A DNA stretch of 64,000 nt from an uncultured Clostridia bacterium (GTDB taxonomy: Bacteria; Bacillota; Clostridia; TANB77; CAG-508): positions 1-64,000 of the forward strand of contig CALXLF010000003.1 in the NCBI GenBank assembly GCA_944389125.1, given 5' to 3'. The translations under genes were made by a program, and so were the position numbers. This document shows positions 17,946 through 26,598 of the stretch, piece by piece; the stretch's first letter is position 1; every line of letters starts with the position of its first letter. The notes below the pieces were generated by a model. That model was not told the origin of the DNA. It saw nothing but the letters and a program-made list of their open reading frames with translations, and searched no databases.

Positions 17946-18971
17946 ATGAAAGATACAAAATGGCACTTGAGATTTTTTTTGACACCAAAATGCAATTTTT
18001 CTTGTATATATTGTAATCCAAATAAATTAAGAGAGCATAAAAAGGAACTAACTACAGCTGAAGCTATTTCAATACTAGAATCTGCTTATATGGCAGGAAT
18101 TAGAAAAGTACACTGGACAGGAGGAGAGCCTACTATAAGATTAGACTTATTAGATTTAATGAAAAAAGCCAAAGGGTTAGGTTTTACTGAGCAGATCATG
18201 ACCACTAATGGTTGGAATTTACATAAAATTTTAGATGAAGCAATAGAAAATGGATTAACAAGAGTAAATATTAGTTTAGATACTTTAAATGAAGATAGAT
18301 TTAAAAATTTAACTGGAATGGATTGTTTTAAAGATGTCATAAAATCAATTGAAGAAGCAACTAAAAAGGTTCCTGGATATGTAAAAGTTAACGTTGTTAC
18401 AATGAAAAAAACATTAGATGAAATCCCAAAACTTATAAATTTTGCTAAAAATTTAGATAATAACAAATTAATTATAAAATTAATTTGTTTTAATCCAAAT
18501 AATCCAGCTCAATTAGATGATGAGGGAAAAGAAGTTTATAAAGATAATAACGTCTCTTTTGATAGTATATTTGAAAAATTAAAAGAAATAGATGATATAG
18601 AATCACTTGAGAATATTGAATTTGGAGACAATCCAAATTGTGAATATTTTAGGTTAATAAAAACTAATGTTATTATTGGAATTATTGCAGAACCATCTTG
18701 GAATTATAGATGCGGGATGAGTGAATGCAAAAAACTTAGAATAACACCTTTTGGAGAAGTCGCAAATTGTATACAAGATAAGCTTACATATATTGTGGAT
18801 ATGGATGTGGAAGAAAGGGCAGAATTTTTTAAACAAAAAATGGCTCAAAAAGAAGCAGATGATTTTTCGGGAAAATTTAGGATTCATTATAGACCACAAT
18901 TAGGTGAAATGAGATTTGGAAAAGTCTCTGAACCACAGAGACTAGAAGAATTTGAAAAAGTTACGAGGTGA
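17946..18971 (+). CDS. MoaA-like radical SAM protein 2
   Basis: A 341-residue radical SAM enzyme with CNFSCIYC in the SAM-cluster loop and HWTGGEPTIR. The C-terminus has RCGMSECKKLRITPFGEV followed by NC: a C-x4-C-x13-C group much like the second cluster of MoaA (C-x2-C-x13-C). It therefore probably carries two [4Fe-4S] clusters. It is 15 bases downstream of its paralogue and 7 bases upstream of cysS, so the three are likely co-transcribed with sigE. The substrate is unknown. It is read in one frame and contains no CGG codon. Confidence 0.85.
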   Translation: MKDTKWHLRFFLTPKCNFSCIYCNPNKLREHKKELTTAEAISILESAYMAGIRKVHWTGGEPTIRLDLLDLMKKAKGLGFTEQIMTTNGWNLHKILDEAIENGLTRVNISLDTLNEDRFKNLTGMDCFKDVIKSIEEATKKVPGYVKVNVVTMKKTLDEIPKLINFAKNLDNNKLIIKLICFNPNNPAQLDDEGKEVYKDNNVSFDSIFEKLKEIDDIESLENIEFGDNPNCEYFRLIKTNVIIGIIAEPSWNYRCGMSECKKLRITPFGEVANCIQDKLTYIVDMDVEERAEFFKQKMAQKEADDFSGKFRIHYRPQLGEMRFGKVSEPQRLEEFEKVTR

Positions 18972-18978
18972 GCTTTAA

Positions 18979-20429
18979 ATGAGAATTTATAATACTATGA
19001 GTGGTAAAAAAGAAGAGTTTATACCTATTAAAGAGAAAGATGTTAAAATGTATGCTTGTGGAATTACTGTGTATGATTTGAGTCATATAGGTCATGCAAG
19101 GCAAGCAATAGTATATAGCATGTTTGCAGATTATTTAAGATTTATAGGATATAATGTGAAATATGTTAGAAATTATACTGATGTAGATGATAAAATTATA
19201 AAAAGAGCAATAAGTTTAAATAAAAATGCTTTGGATTTTTCAAAAGAACAAATTATTGAAACTGAAAAAGATATGTTAGCTTTGCATGTAACAGATGCTG
19301 ATGTTAAAACAAAAGCTTCTGAATACATTCCTCAAATTATAGATTTTATTAATGAACTTATTCAAAAGGGCTATGCTTATAATACTTCTAATGGAGATGT
19401 TTATTATAGAGTACGAAAATTTAAATCTTATGGAAAATTGTCACATAGAAATATTGATGATTTATTAGATGGTGTTCGAATTGAAAATGATGAACAAAAA
19501 GAAGATTCTCTAGATTTTGCATTGTGGAAAAATGCAAAAACTGGAGAAATTTCATGGGAATCTCCATGGGGAAAAGGAAGACCTCGGTTGGCATATAGAA
19601 TGTTCAGTAATGGCTTTAAATACACTTGGAGAAACAATAGATATTCATGGTGGGGGAAGAGATTTAGTTTTTCCACATCATGAAAATGAACTTGCACAAA
19701 GTGAAGCTTTTACTGGAAAACCATTTGTAAAATATTGGACACATTGTGGATTGATAAAAATCAATGGAGAAAAGATGAGTAAATCTCTTCGGGAATTCTT
19801 TAACTATAAGAGATGCTCTTTTAGTATATAACTATGAAATTATAAAATATGTGATGCTTCAAAATCATTATAGGACAGATTTGGATATCTCAAAAACAGA
19901 TTTTGATTTAGCTGAAAAACATTTATATTATTTTTATAATACAATTATAAAAGCTAAGAATTTTATAGCTTTATATGGAAATAATAATTTAGTAAAAAAT
20001 AATCTAGAAATTGAGAAAAAATTTATAGAGGCTATGAATGATGATTTTGGAAGTCATTTGGCAATTGCAAATTTGTATATGATTTTTAAATATTTAAATA
20101 ATTTGCTAGACTCTTCTCAAAAAGAAAAGAGCAAAATTGCAGGTGAAATTAAAAGCATTTTAAAAGATTTAACTGATACATATAAAGTTTTGGGACTCTT
20201 TGAACAAGAACCTGAAAAATATGTGAATGAAGTTAAGTCAAAACATCTTAAAAAGATGAATTTAACTTTAGAAAATATTAAAGAAAAGATTGAAGAAAGG
20301 ATAGAAGCAAAACAAAATGGAGATTTTGGTTTAGCAGATAAAATAAGAGAAAATCTCAAAAAACAAGGAATTGATTTAAGAGATACAAAAGAGGGAACAA
20401 TATGGGATTTAAGTATATTATATAAATAA
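18979..20429 (+). CDS. cysS: Cysteinyl-tRNA synthetase, two +1 shifts at CGG
   Basis: CysRS, an essential enzyme, reads as a complete 482-residue protein only with two shifts. Frame one has the zinc Cys27 and HIGH (36-39) and runs to CCT-CGG-T at 19585. Skipping the C yields [12 protein letters not shown], the conserved zinc-binding block, and [17 protein letters not shown]. The KMSKS motif (about residue 265) follows, and immediately after it CTT-CGG-G at 19790; skipping that C gives [11 protein letters not shown], the family sequence after KMSKSL. The last frame runs to the stop at 20427-20429. All catalytic motifs are intact. I see no other cysS here. Confidence 0.95.
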
Positions 20430-20458
20430 GACGCTTCTTAATAGAAACGTCTTATTTG
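20427..20458. terminator. Bidirectional terminator between cysS and sigG
   Basis: AAGACG and CGTCTT flank a 14-base centre, with A/T runs on both sides, between two convergent genes. Confidence 0.7.
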
Positions 20459-20461
20459 CTA

Positions 20462-21235
20462 TTATTTATATAATCTGCGAATATGTGAAAGAGCATTTTT
20501 TTCTATTCTAGAAACTTGTGCTTGTGAAATTCCAATTTCTTCTGCAACTTCCATTTGAGTTCTTCCTTTGAAAAATCTTTTATTTATTATAGTTTTTTCT
20601 TTTTCAGAAAGATGTGAAATTGCTTCTGAAATTGTAAGATTCTCAGCCCAGTTTTCATCTGTGTTTTTCTTATCTTTTACTTGATCCATGATATATATGC
20701 TATCAGCTCCATCATTATAAACAGGTTCTTGAAGTGATATAGGATCTTGAATTGCATCTAAACTTACTACAACATCTTCTCTTTCAACACCTAACTCTTT
20801 AGCAATCTCATCAACAGTTGGCTCTTTTTCATTTTCTTTAGAAAGTTTCTCTTTAGTTTGCAGAACTTTATAAGCCAAATCTCTTATAGAACGACTAACT
20901 CTAACTATATTATTATCTCTTAAGTATCTACGAATCTCTCCAATAATCATTGGAACACAATATGTGCTCATTTGAACATCTAAATTTATATCAAAATTAT
21001 CAATAGCTTTAATTAATCCTATACATCCAATTTGAAATAAATCATCTGGATTTTCACCTCTACCACCAAATCTTTGTATAACACTTAAAACTAGTCTTAA
21101 GTTTCCATTTATTAATTTTTCTCTAGCTGTTTTATCTCCATTTTGCATTTGTATGAATAATTCTTTATTTTCTGCGGCATTTAATTTTGGCAATTTTGAA
21201 GTGTTAATATTTGCAATTTCCACTTTATTAATCAA
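20462..21235 (-). CDS. sigG: RNA polymerase sigma-G
   Basis: The late forespore sigma factor, 257 residues. Region 2 is seen in LRLVLSVIQRFGGRGENPDD and QIGCIGLIKAIDNFD, and region 4.2 in GRTQMEVAEEIGISQAQVSR. It resembles sigma-G rather than sigma-F by the N-terminal VEIANINTSKLPKL, a region linked to SpoIIAB/Gin binding. Start is TTG at 21235 after AGGAGG. It is convergent to the sigE-cysS operon; the spoIIGA-sigE-sigG cluster order is common in spore formers. No CGG codon, so sigma-G needs no shift although sigma-E does. Confidence 0.93.
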   Translation of the reverse strand: MINKVEIANINTSKLPKLNAAENKELFIQMQNGDKTAREKLINGNLRLVLSVIQRFGGRGENPDDLFQIGCIGLIKAIDNFDINLDVQMSTYCVPMIIGEIRRYLRDNNIVRVSRSIRDLAYKVLQTKEKLSKENEKEPTVDEIAKELGVEREDVVVSLDAIQDPISLQEPVYNDGADSIYIMDQVKDKKNTDENWAENLTISEAISHLSEKEKTIINKRFFKGRTQMEVAEEIGISQAQVSRIEKNALSHIRRLYK

Positions 21236-21365
21236 AAGTATTACCTCCTAGAAAATATTGATAATTTAATTATTTCCACTTTTAGAAGATTTATACTTGA
21301 ATTTTAGATTTTGTAAAAAATGTAATAGCTATTTTTTATGATTAATAGTTTGAAAAGAACTTTTG

Positions 21366-21395
21366 TTGACATAAAATTGCAAAGTATGATACAAT
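21366..21395 (+). promoter_or_regulatory. Promoter of the 21450 unit
   Basis: TTGACA and TACAAT are 18 bases apart, with an alternative TATAAT directly after. The region between this and the sigG start (21236-21365) holds the sigG leader and no gene. Confidence 0.65.
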
Positions 21396-21449
21396 TATAA
21401 TGAATTTTTACTTAACACGGGCTGAACAACTGCAACAGGAGGGAAAAAC

Positions 21450-22109
21450 ATGCTTTTTATTCTTATGTTCGTGGCAATTATTCTTGGGCTTATCTTTTCT
21501 TGGGGGCCTGACTTTTTGAGTCTTTTATTGAGTTCTGTAGGAAGTTTTAATCGGCTTTCTTGGTTTAGTTTGATTGGTACTGCCGTTATAGCGATCTATT
21601 GGATTGTATTCTCTTTAAAAATGTATCGGTATGCAAATTCCGAAATCATTTATGAGGAGGATGAAACGGAAGAAACTGAAGAAGCAGTACAACCAGAAAA
21701 TCTAGTAAGAACGGAAACTGCAGAGAAACGAGAAAAGTCAGAGAGACCTGTAAATCCGGAAAAATCGGAAAAGCCAGAAAATAAAACAGATGAAAATGTG
21801 CCAGATGAAATCACAGAGAAAGTTCCGAAGTTTGGAAAAAAATCTATGATTTTTGGCATTTTGCTGACAGTTGCATGGATTGCACTGTTTGTCACTACTG
21901 ATCTGAGTGCAGTAGCAGCTGATAATTTTGCTGCATGGCAAAATGAAAATGCAAATATGCTGCAACTTGTGCAAAAGATTGGTCATCTCCTGCTTGCATT
22001 TGCTGCTGGAATATTTGTGTCTATTTTCCATCGCTTAAAGCGATCCAAGAAAAAGGGCGCAAAGAGAAACAATGGTAATGCAAGCTCAGGAAATTTTGCT
22101 AAAAACTAA
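21450..22109 (+). CDS. Membrane protein with charged central loop, class 2 unit
   Basis: A 219-residue protein that I do not recognise. Two hydrophobic segments at the start (about 1-28 and 36-58) and two at the end (about 130-150 and 172-192) flank a Glu/Lys/Pro-rich central stretch with repeated EKSE/PEK motifs, probably cytoplasmic or extended. CGG at codons 35 and 60 reads as Arg in frame. It has its own promoter, the ribosome site CAGGAGGG and its own terminator. Nine bases of the leader (21418-21426) are complementary to 22122-22130 after the stop. Confidence 0.72.
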   Translation: MLFILMFVAIILGLIFSWGPDFLSLLLSSVGSFNRLSWFSLIGTAVIAIYWIVFSLKMYRYANSEIIYEEDETEETEEAVQPENLVRTETAEKREKSERPVNPEKSEKPENKTDENVPDEITEKVPKFGKKSMIFGILLTVAWIALFVTTDLSAVAADNFAAWQNENANMLQLVQKIGHLLLAFAAGIFVSIFHRLKRSKKKGAKRNNGNASSGNFAKN

Positions 22110-22121
22110 AAACCACTTTTT

Positions 22122-22212
22122 TTCAGCCCGGCTCGCAAGAGCTGTCTCGCGAGTAAAAATTCAAAGCTCTCTTGATCGCATGCGAAAGCTGTGTATCTTG
22201 AGAGCGTTTTTT
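22122..22212 (+). terminator. Terminator region of the 21450 unit
   Basis: A CTCGC/GCGAG hairpin at 22131-22153 is followed by GCTCTC-TT-GAT/ATC-TT-GAGAGC (22166-22205) and GTTTTTT. The start of this region can also pair with the gene's leader. Confidence 0.75.
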
Positions 22213-22448
22213 ATATTTTAACTAAAATAATATCTTCACCAATACAAGTGATTTTTTCCCAAGGAATTGTTATATCATTTGAGCTAGAGAATAATCCAAA
22301 AAACTTATTTGAACTTCCAGGAACTATTATAGATGTAATAGTTCCAGTTGCTAAGTCAGCTGTTACATCTTGAACATATCCGAAGCCTTCTTGCATCAGT
22401 TATATTTATTACTTCTTTATGTTTAAAATCTAATCCTTTATTATTAAT
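22211..22448 (-). CDS. ylmC: YlmC/YmxH-like PRC-barrel protein, +1 shift at CGG
   Basis: A small PRC-barrel protein of the YlmC/YmxH family, often found near sigG in spore formers; its exact role is unclear. On the minus strand the upstream frame reads HKEVINITDARRL and meets CTT-CGG-A (22382-22380). Skipping the C continues as GYVQDVTADLATGTITSIIV to the stop at 22211. The 5' end is unresolved: the frame is open back to a TGA near 22454 and has no standard start after the AGAGGTG ribosome site. ATT at 22448, or TTG at 22453 with an additional frame change, are the options. Confidence 0.8.
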
Positions 22449-22541
22449 CTCAAATCACCTCTTATAAAAATATATTAAAAATTTGCATAACTATTACTTT
22501 TTTGGAAAAATTATCTATAAGAAATTTTTTTTGGAGGGACT

Positions 22542-22871
22542 ATGCAAAATAGTAAGTTAAAAAACAGTATAGTGTTAAGAGGAATGGCTTCAAATGTGGT
22601 TGATGAAGCAATTGTGATTTTAAAACCTAATATTAAGATTAAAAATATGCAAAGAGTGAAAAAGTCAATTGATAAAACAGAAAGTACAACTAAAGAATTG
22701 ATTGTCAAAGAAGCAGAAAATGTTATAAATGAATATGTGAATAAACTTAATGAAAAGCCTATTAAAAGTAAAATTTCAAAATTAGAAAATAAAATTAAGA
22801 TTTTAAAAATTACTAATATTATGTTTTTTGTAATATTAATAATAAGTGTTTTGATAAAAATTAATTTATGA
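22542..22871 (+). CDS. Hypothetical protein with C-terminal membrane anchor
   Basis: A 109-residue protein, unrecognised. It is basic and helical, with a possible coiled coil at about residues 55-88, ending in one hydrophobic segment (ITNIMFFVILIISVLIKI). A tail-anchored cytoplasmic protein is likely. TTGGAGGG lies three bases before the ATG. It stands between ylmC and the spoIVF-like pair, with its own terminator. Composition is host-type. Confidence 0.65.
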   Translation: MQNSKLKNSIVLRGMASNVVDEAIVILKPNIKIKNMQRVKKSIDKTESTTKELIVKEAENVINEYVNKLNEKPIKSKISKLENKIKILKITNIMFFVILIISVLIKINL

Positions 22872-22872
22872 T

Positions 22873-22906
22873 AGAGCATGTATAAAACATGTTCTTTTTT
22901 TATATT
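22873..22906 (+). terminator. Terminator after the 22542 gene
   Basis: AGAGCATGT/ACATGTTCT stem with a four-base loop, followed by TTTTTTTAT. Confidence 0.85.
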
Positions 22907-22944
22907 TATAGAATATATTTAAATATATAAAGGAGGTAAAACAA

Positions 22945-23774
22945 ATGGAAAGAGCAATATCTGAAATGGAACGAATAAAAAGAGCTGAGGAGATATATTC
23001 TAAACGAAGAAATCCTGAAGATACAAAAAATTATGAAAAAAAGAATAAATCTATATATAAAAATTTATTTCAAATCTTACTATTAATTGATATTGCAATT
23101 GGTATTGTTGCTTTTCAAAATAGGGAATATATTTTTTCAGATGAATTTATTACTCAGGTGAATTCATATAATATAAATGTAAAAGAAAAAATTGAAGAAT
23201 TTACAAGTACTCCTGATGAGTCAAATAATATTGAAAACACTACTGAAACTGAAGAAAATGTTGATTCGAAAGAAGAAACTGAAAATCAAGAAGAAACCAA
23301 GACAGAAACACAAGGAGCAATAGTAGAAAATGAGTCTAATGTTGAGCTTTCACAGATGGAATTAGATGCAAAATCAATCTTAGAAAATTATTCTGTAATT
23401 TTGCCTGTTAGTGGAACAAAAACGTCTGGATTTGGAGAAAGAGAATCAAGTAATCCAATAGTTACACCAAACCATAAAGGATTAGATATAGCAGCTACAA
23501 CAGGAACAGTTATAGTAGCTGCTCATTCTGGAACTATAACTCAAGTATCAAGTGAAGGAGATTATGGAGAACATTTAAGAATTACAGATAATAATTTAAC
23601 AACACTTTATGCTCATTGCTCCAAAATATATGTGACAGAAGGACAAGAGGTTACTCAAGGAGAGGCAATAGCTGAAGTTCGGAAGTACTCGGAAATTCAA
23701 CAGGTCCACATTTACATTTTGAGATTATATATGAAAATAGATATGTTGATCCTGAACTAATTATTGAAATTTAG
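22945..23774 (+). CDS. SpoIVFA-like M23 (LytM) membrane protein, two +1 shifts at CGG
   Basis: A 275-residue protein with one membrane segment (about 38-56), an Asn/Glu/Thr-rich linker and an M23 domain. HKGLDIA (about 176) and YAHCS are in the first frame. At GTT-CGG-A (23680) and, three codons later, ACT-CGG-A (23690), skipping each C gives VGSTGNSTGPHLHFEIIYEN with the HxH zinc ligands, and a stop at 23772. Without both shifts the catalytic HxH is lost. The following gene is a SpoIVFB-like protease, so a SpoIVFA role is favoured; a SpoIIQ-like LytM protein is the alternative. AAAGGAGG precedes the ATG. Confidence 0.88.
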
Positions 23775-23782
23775 GGGATAAT

Positions 23783-24341
23783 ATGGTTTATATAATTTTT
23801 TTTATTTCAATTACTGCTCATGAAATAGGTCACTTAATTGTATCTAATATATTTAAAATAAAAATTCGGAAAACCAAGACTTGGACTTTTTGGATATTCA
23901 GTAAATGAATTTGAAGCATATAATTCAAGATTAATACATAAATTATTAGTATTTTTATCAGGACCAATTTTTAATTTTATTTTAGCAATTATTTTTTATA
24001 ATTTAGAAATATTTTATGAATTTAACTTTTATATGTTTTATACAAATTTATTATTAGGTATTATTAATTTATTGCCAATTTTGCCATTAGATGGTGGAAA
24101 TATTTTAAATTGCATTTTAGAAAAAAGAGTTGGGTTTTACATATCAGGGAAGATATCTTTATTTGTGAGTAAAATTGTGTTAATTATTATAAGTTTAATA
24201 TATTGTTTTGCCATATTTTATCTAAAAAATTTTTGGATTTTTTGTGGAATAATTTATCTTTGGATTTTGTTTTTTAAAGAAGAAAAAAATTTTGCGTTAT
24301 ATTTAAAAATATTAGATAAGTATAAGAATACAAAATATTAA
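23783..24341 (+). CDS. spoIVFB: SpoIVFB-like site-2 protease, +1 shift at CGG
   Basis: An M50 intramembrane metalloprotease of 185 residues; in Bacillus SpoIVFB cleaves pro-sigma-K. HEIGH zinc motif at residues 13-17, NLLPILPLDGG as the second zinc motif, and about five membrane segments. The frame runs 28 codons to ATT-CGG-A at 23867, and skipping the C gives GKPRLGLFGYSVNEFEAYN. In the zero frame it would stop after 13 more codons. ATG at 23783 lies eight bases after the upstream stop, behind AGGGG. No sigK is visible in this window, so the substrate is inferred only. Confidence 0.9.
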
Positions 24342-24349
24342 AAAAAAGC

Positions 24350-24378
24350 TTGCCATTACTGGAAAAGTGTGCTAAAAT
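24350..24378 (+). promoter_or_regulatory. Promoter of the rpsF operon
   Basis: TTGCCA and TAAAAT with a 17-base spacer, about 97 bases before rpsF. Confidence 0.65.
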
Positions 24379-24404
24379 AATATGCGTGATATTAAAGCTT
24401 TAGT

Positions 24405-24446
24405 AAAAAAGCTTTAAATCCTTACTCATATCGGGGTAATATGGGT
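24405..24446 (+). promoter_or_regulatory. rpsF leader hairpin, candidate S6:S18 autoregulatory element
   Basis: In the 5' leader ACTCATA (24424-24430) pairs with TATGGGT (24440-24446) around TCGGGGTAA. A leader structure before rpsF-ssb-rpsR is known to bind the S6:S18 complex in many bacteria. Position supports that role here; I could not confirm the consensus bases. Confidence 0.45.
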
Positions 24447-24474
24447 TTTATATCCAAAAGGAGGTGAAAAGATA

Positions 24475-24762
24475 ATGAATAAATATGAAACAGTATTCAT
24501 TATTGATCAAAAAGTAGAGGAAGCAGGAATTAAAGAATTAATTCAAAAATTTTCTGATTTGATTAATAGTGATGGAAAAGTAGAAGAAGTTAATGAAATG
24601 GGAAAAAGAAAGCTTGCTTATGAAATAAAGAAAAATAAAGAAGCTTATTATGTTGCTATAGATTTTGAAGCAAACCCAGCATTAATTAAAGAACTTGAAA
24701 GAGTTTACAGAATAACTGATGAAGTTATTAAATTTATAGTAGTTAGAAAAGATGAAGAATAG
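24475..24762 (+). CDS. rpsF: 30S ribosomal protein S6
   Basis: Ribosomal protein S6, 95 residues, which binds S18 on the platform of the small subunit. It opens with MNKYETVFIIDQKVEE and contains the KRKLAYEIKKNKEAYYV strand and a YRITDEVIKFIVVRK end, all typical. The strong ribosome site AAAAGGAGGTG precedes the ATG. First gene of the conserved rpsF-ssb-rpsR operon. Confidence 0.97.
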   Translation: MNKYETVFIIDQKVEEAGIKELIQKFSDLINSDGKVEEVNEMGKRKLAYEIKKNKEAYYVAIDFEANPALIKELERVYRITDEVIKFIVVRKDEE

Positions 24763-24783
24763 TTCTAATTAAAGAGGTGAAAT

Positions 24784-25215
24784 ATGAATAAAGTAATATT
24801 ATTAGGAAGACTAACAAAAGATCCAGAAGTTAGATATACCCAAAACAACAATACATTAGTTGCAAGTTTTACTTTAGCAGTAAACAGAAGATTTGTAGCT
24901 CAGGGTCAAGAAAGACAAGCTGATTTCTTTAATATTGTTGCTTGGAGTAAACTTGGAGAATTTTGTAGTAAATATTTCAAAAAAGGTCAACAAGTTTCTA
25001 TAGTTGGTAGATTGCAAAATAGATCTTGGGATGATGATCAAGGAACTAGACATTACATAACTGAAGTAATAGCTGAAGAAGCTTATTTTGCTGATAGTAA
25101 GAGAGATAGTAATGGTGGAGATTCATCTAATAGTTTTGAGAATACTTTTGGAACAAATATTTCTGAAAGTACAGAATTCCAAGTAAACTCTTCAGATGAT
25201 GATTTACCATTTTAA
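24784..25215 (+). CDS. ssb: Single-stranded DNA-binding protein
   Basis: SSB, 143 residues, coats single-stranded DNA during replication and repair. The OB-fold core begins MNKVILLGRLTKDPEVRYT and includes FFNIVAWSKLGEF and VGRLQNRSWDD. A flexible Asn/Ser-rich linker leads to the acidic C-terminal tip DDDLPF, which recruits partner proteins. It is in its usual place between rpsF and rpsR. Confidence 0.97.
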   Translation: MNKVILLGRLTKDPEVRYTQNNNTLVASFTLAVNRRFVAQGQERQADFFNIVAWSKLGEFCSKYFKKGQQVSIVGRLQNRSWDDDQGTRHYITEVIAEEAYFADSKRDSNGGDSSNSFENTFGTNISESTEFQVNSSDDDLPF

Positions 25216-25242
25216 AAGATTTTAAGATGGGAGGTATTTTAA

Positions 25243-25521
25243 ATGGCTGATAAAAAACAAACAAAAAGAAGAAATAATAATCAAGATGATGATTATAATC
25301 CAAAATTCAAAAAAATGAAGAAAAAAGTTTGTGTATTATGTAGTGATAAAAACTTTGTTTTAGATTATAAAAATGCAGATCAATTAAAGAAATTCATAAA
25401 TGAAAAAGGTAAAATATTACCAAGAAGAGCAACAGGTGCTTGCGCAAAACATCAAAGATGTATAACACAAGCTGTTAAAAGAGCAAGACATATTGCTATT
25501 ATTCCATATACTACAGACTAA
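25243..25521 (+). CDS. rpsR: 30S ribosomal protein S18
   Basis: Ribosomal protein S18, 92 residues, with a basic N-terminal extension, a KKVCVLC Cys pair and the family core [18 protein letters not shown] followed by [20 protein letters not shown]. The two-cysteine [10 protein letters not shown] form with two more Cys later (GACAKHQRC) is the zinc-binding type of S18. It ends the operon and is followed by a terminator. Confidence 0.96.
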   Translation: MADKKQTKRRNNNQDDDYNPKFKKMKKKVCVLCSDKNFVLDYKNADQLKKFINEKGKILPRRATGACAKHQRCITQAVKRARHIAIIPYTTD

Positions 25522-25524
25522 CAA

Positions 25525-25556
25525 AAAGGTTCCACTTTATAGTGGAATTTTTTTTA
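25525..25556 (+). terminator. Terminator of rpsF-ssb-rpsR
   Basis: GTTCCACT/AGTGGAAT stem with a TTTTTTT tail. Confidence 0.88.
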
Positions 25557-25636
25557 TGCTTTTATTAAAATTTATTGACTTTTTTCTGTATGATATTATA
25601 AAATTTTAAAAAAGTTTATAAAAAAGTGGGGAAAAA

Positions 25637-26452
25637 GTGGGTAGAAAAAGAAAAAACAATAAACATAAAATTAATCAGAATAGAACTTTTGAAAAGTTTT
25701 TGGGTATTGTAATTGTTGCAGCATTTATTGTATGTGGGCTTTATTTTAATGATAATGTTTCTAATTTTATAGGAAATGTTGAAAATTCAATTGTAAATGA
25801 GATAGGAATAACAGCTCCAACACCAGATGTTACAACTAATGCAAATCAAGTATTATCATTTGATTTAGAAAGTATTCCAGAATTTGATGGCTCTACACCA
25901 TATGTTATTATAAATGATAATAATCCAGAATTTGCTGAAAGTTACTTTACTACAAACAGTTTTGAAAGTTATAGTGATTTAGATAGTTTTGGAAGATGTG
26001 GTACTGCTTTTGCTAATATTTCTAAAGATACAATGCCAACAGAAGAAAGAGGAGAAATTGGTTCAGTTAAACCAAGTGGATGGTATAGCATAAAATATGA
26101 TATTGTTGATGGAAAATATTTATATAATAGATGTCATTTAATTGGATATCAATTGGCTGGAGAAAATGCAAATGAGAAAAACTTAATTACAGGTACTAGA
26201 TATTTAAATATAGAAGGAATGTTACCATTTGAAAATGAGATTGCTGATTATGTAGATGAAACAGATAATCATGTTTTATATAGAGTAACACCAATTTTTG
26301 AAGAGGAAAATTTGTTAGCAAGTGGAGTTCAAATGGAGGCGGAATCTGTTGAGGATAGAGGAGAAGGAGTTAAATTTAATGTATATGTATATAATGCCCA
26401 ACCTGGAATTTTCATTGATTATGCAACAGGAGATAGCAGATTAGCAAATTAG
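25637..26452 (+). CDS. Secreted/anchored DNA/RNA non-specific endonuclease
   Basis: A 271-residue nuclease of the EndA/DNA-entry nuclease type. After a basic start there is one hydrophobic segment (about 18-40), then an extracellular domain with NRCHLIGYQLAGENANEKN and the NLITGTRYLNIEGMLPFEN block. In this family the His of the R-x-H-L motif is the general base and the Asn downstream binds metal. Start is GTG at 25637. It stands alone between rpsR and ppaC. It may serve nutrient scavenging or DNA processing; competence genes are not seen here. Confidence 0.85.
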   Translation: MGRKRKNNKHKINQNRTFEKFLGIVIVAAFIVCGLYFNDNVSNFIGNVENSIVNEIGITAPTPDVTTNANQVLSFDLESIPEFDGSTPYVIINDNNPEFAESYFTTNSFESYSDLDSFGRCGTAFANISKDTMPTEERGEIGSVKPSGWYSIKYDIVDGKYLYNRCHLIGYQLAGENANEKNLITGTRYLNIEGMLPFENEIADYVDETDNHVLYRVTPIFEEENLLASGVQMEAESVEDRGEGVKFNVYVYNAQPGIFIDYATGDSRLAN

Positions 26453-26533
26453 GTATTATTTTGTGAATTTTAGGTTATTTTATGTTAAAATCTATTGAAA
26501 AATAAGCAAATTTATTATAGAATAAGAAAAATT

Positions 26534-26563
26534 AAAAGAGCATAGAAAATATGCTCTATTATT
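26534..26563. terminator. Hairpin between the nuclease gene and ppaC
   Basis: AGAGCATA and TATGCTCT form a stem with a five-base loop; the T-rich tail is weak, so termination is only likely. Confidence 0.5.
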
Positions 26564-26598
26564 TGGTATTTTTTGCAGAAATAAGGGAGGAAAAATAT

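Noticed and set aside
19517-19831. 104-residue plus-strand ORF within cysS as a separate gene
   Set aside because: It is the middle frame of cysS between the two CGG shifts and has no independent start signal.
22511-22879. 122-residue minus-strand ORF opposite the 22542 gene
   Set aside because: The plus-strand gene has a good ribosome site and terminator; the minus ORF is Ile/Leu/Phe-rich antisense noise.
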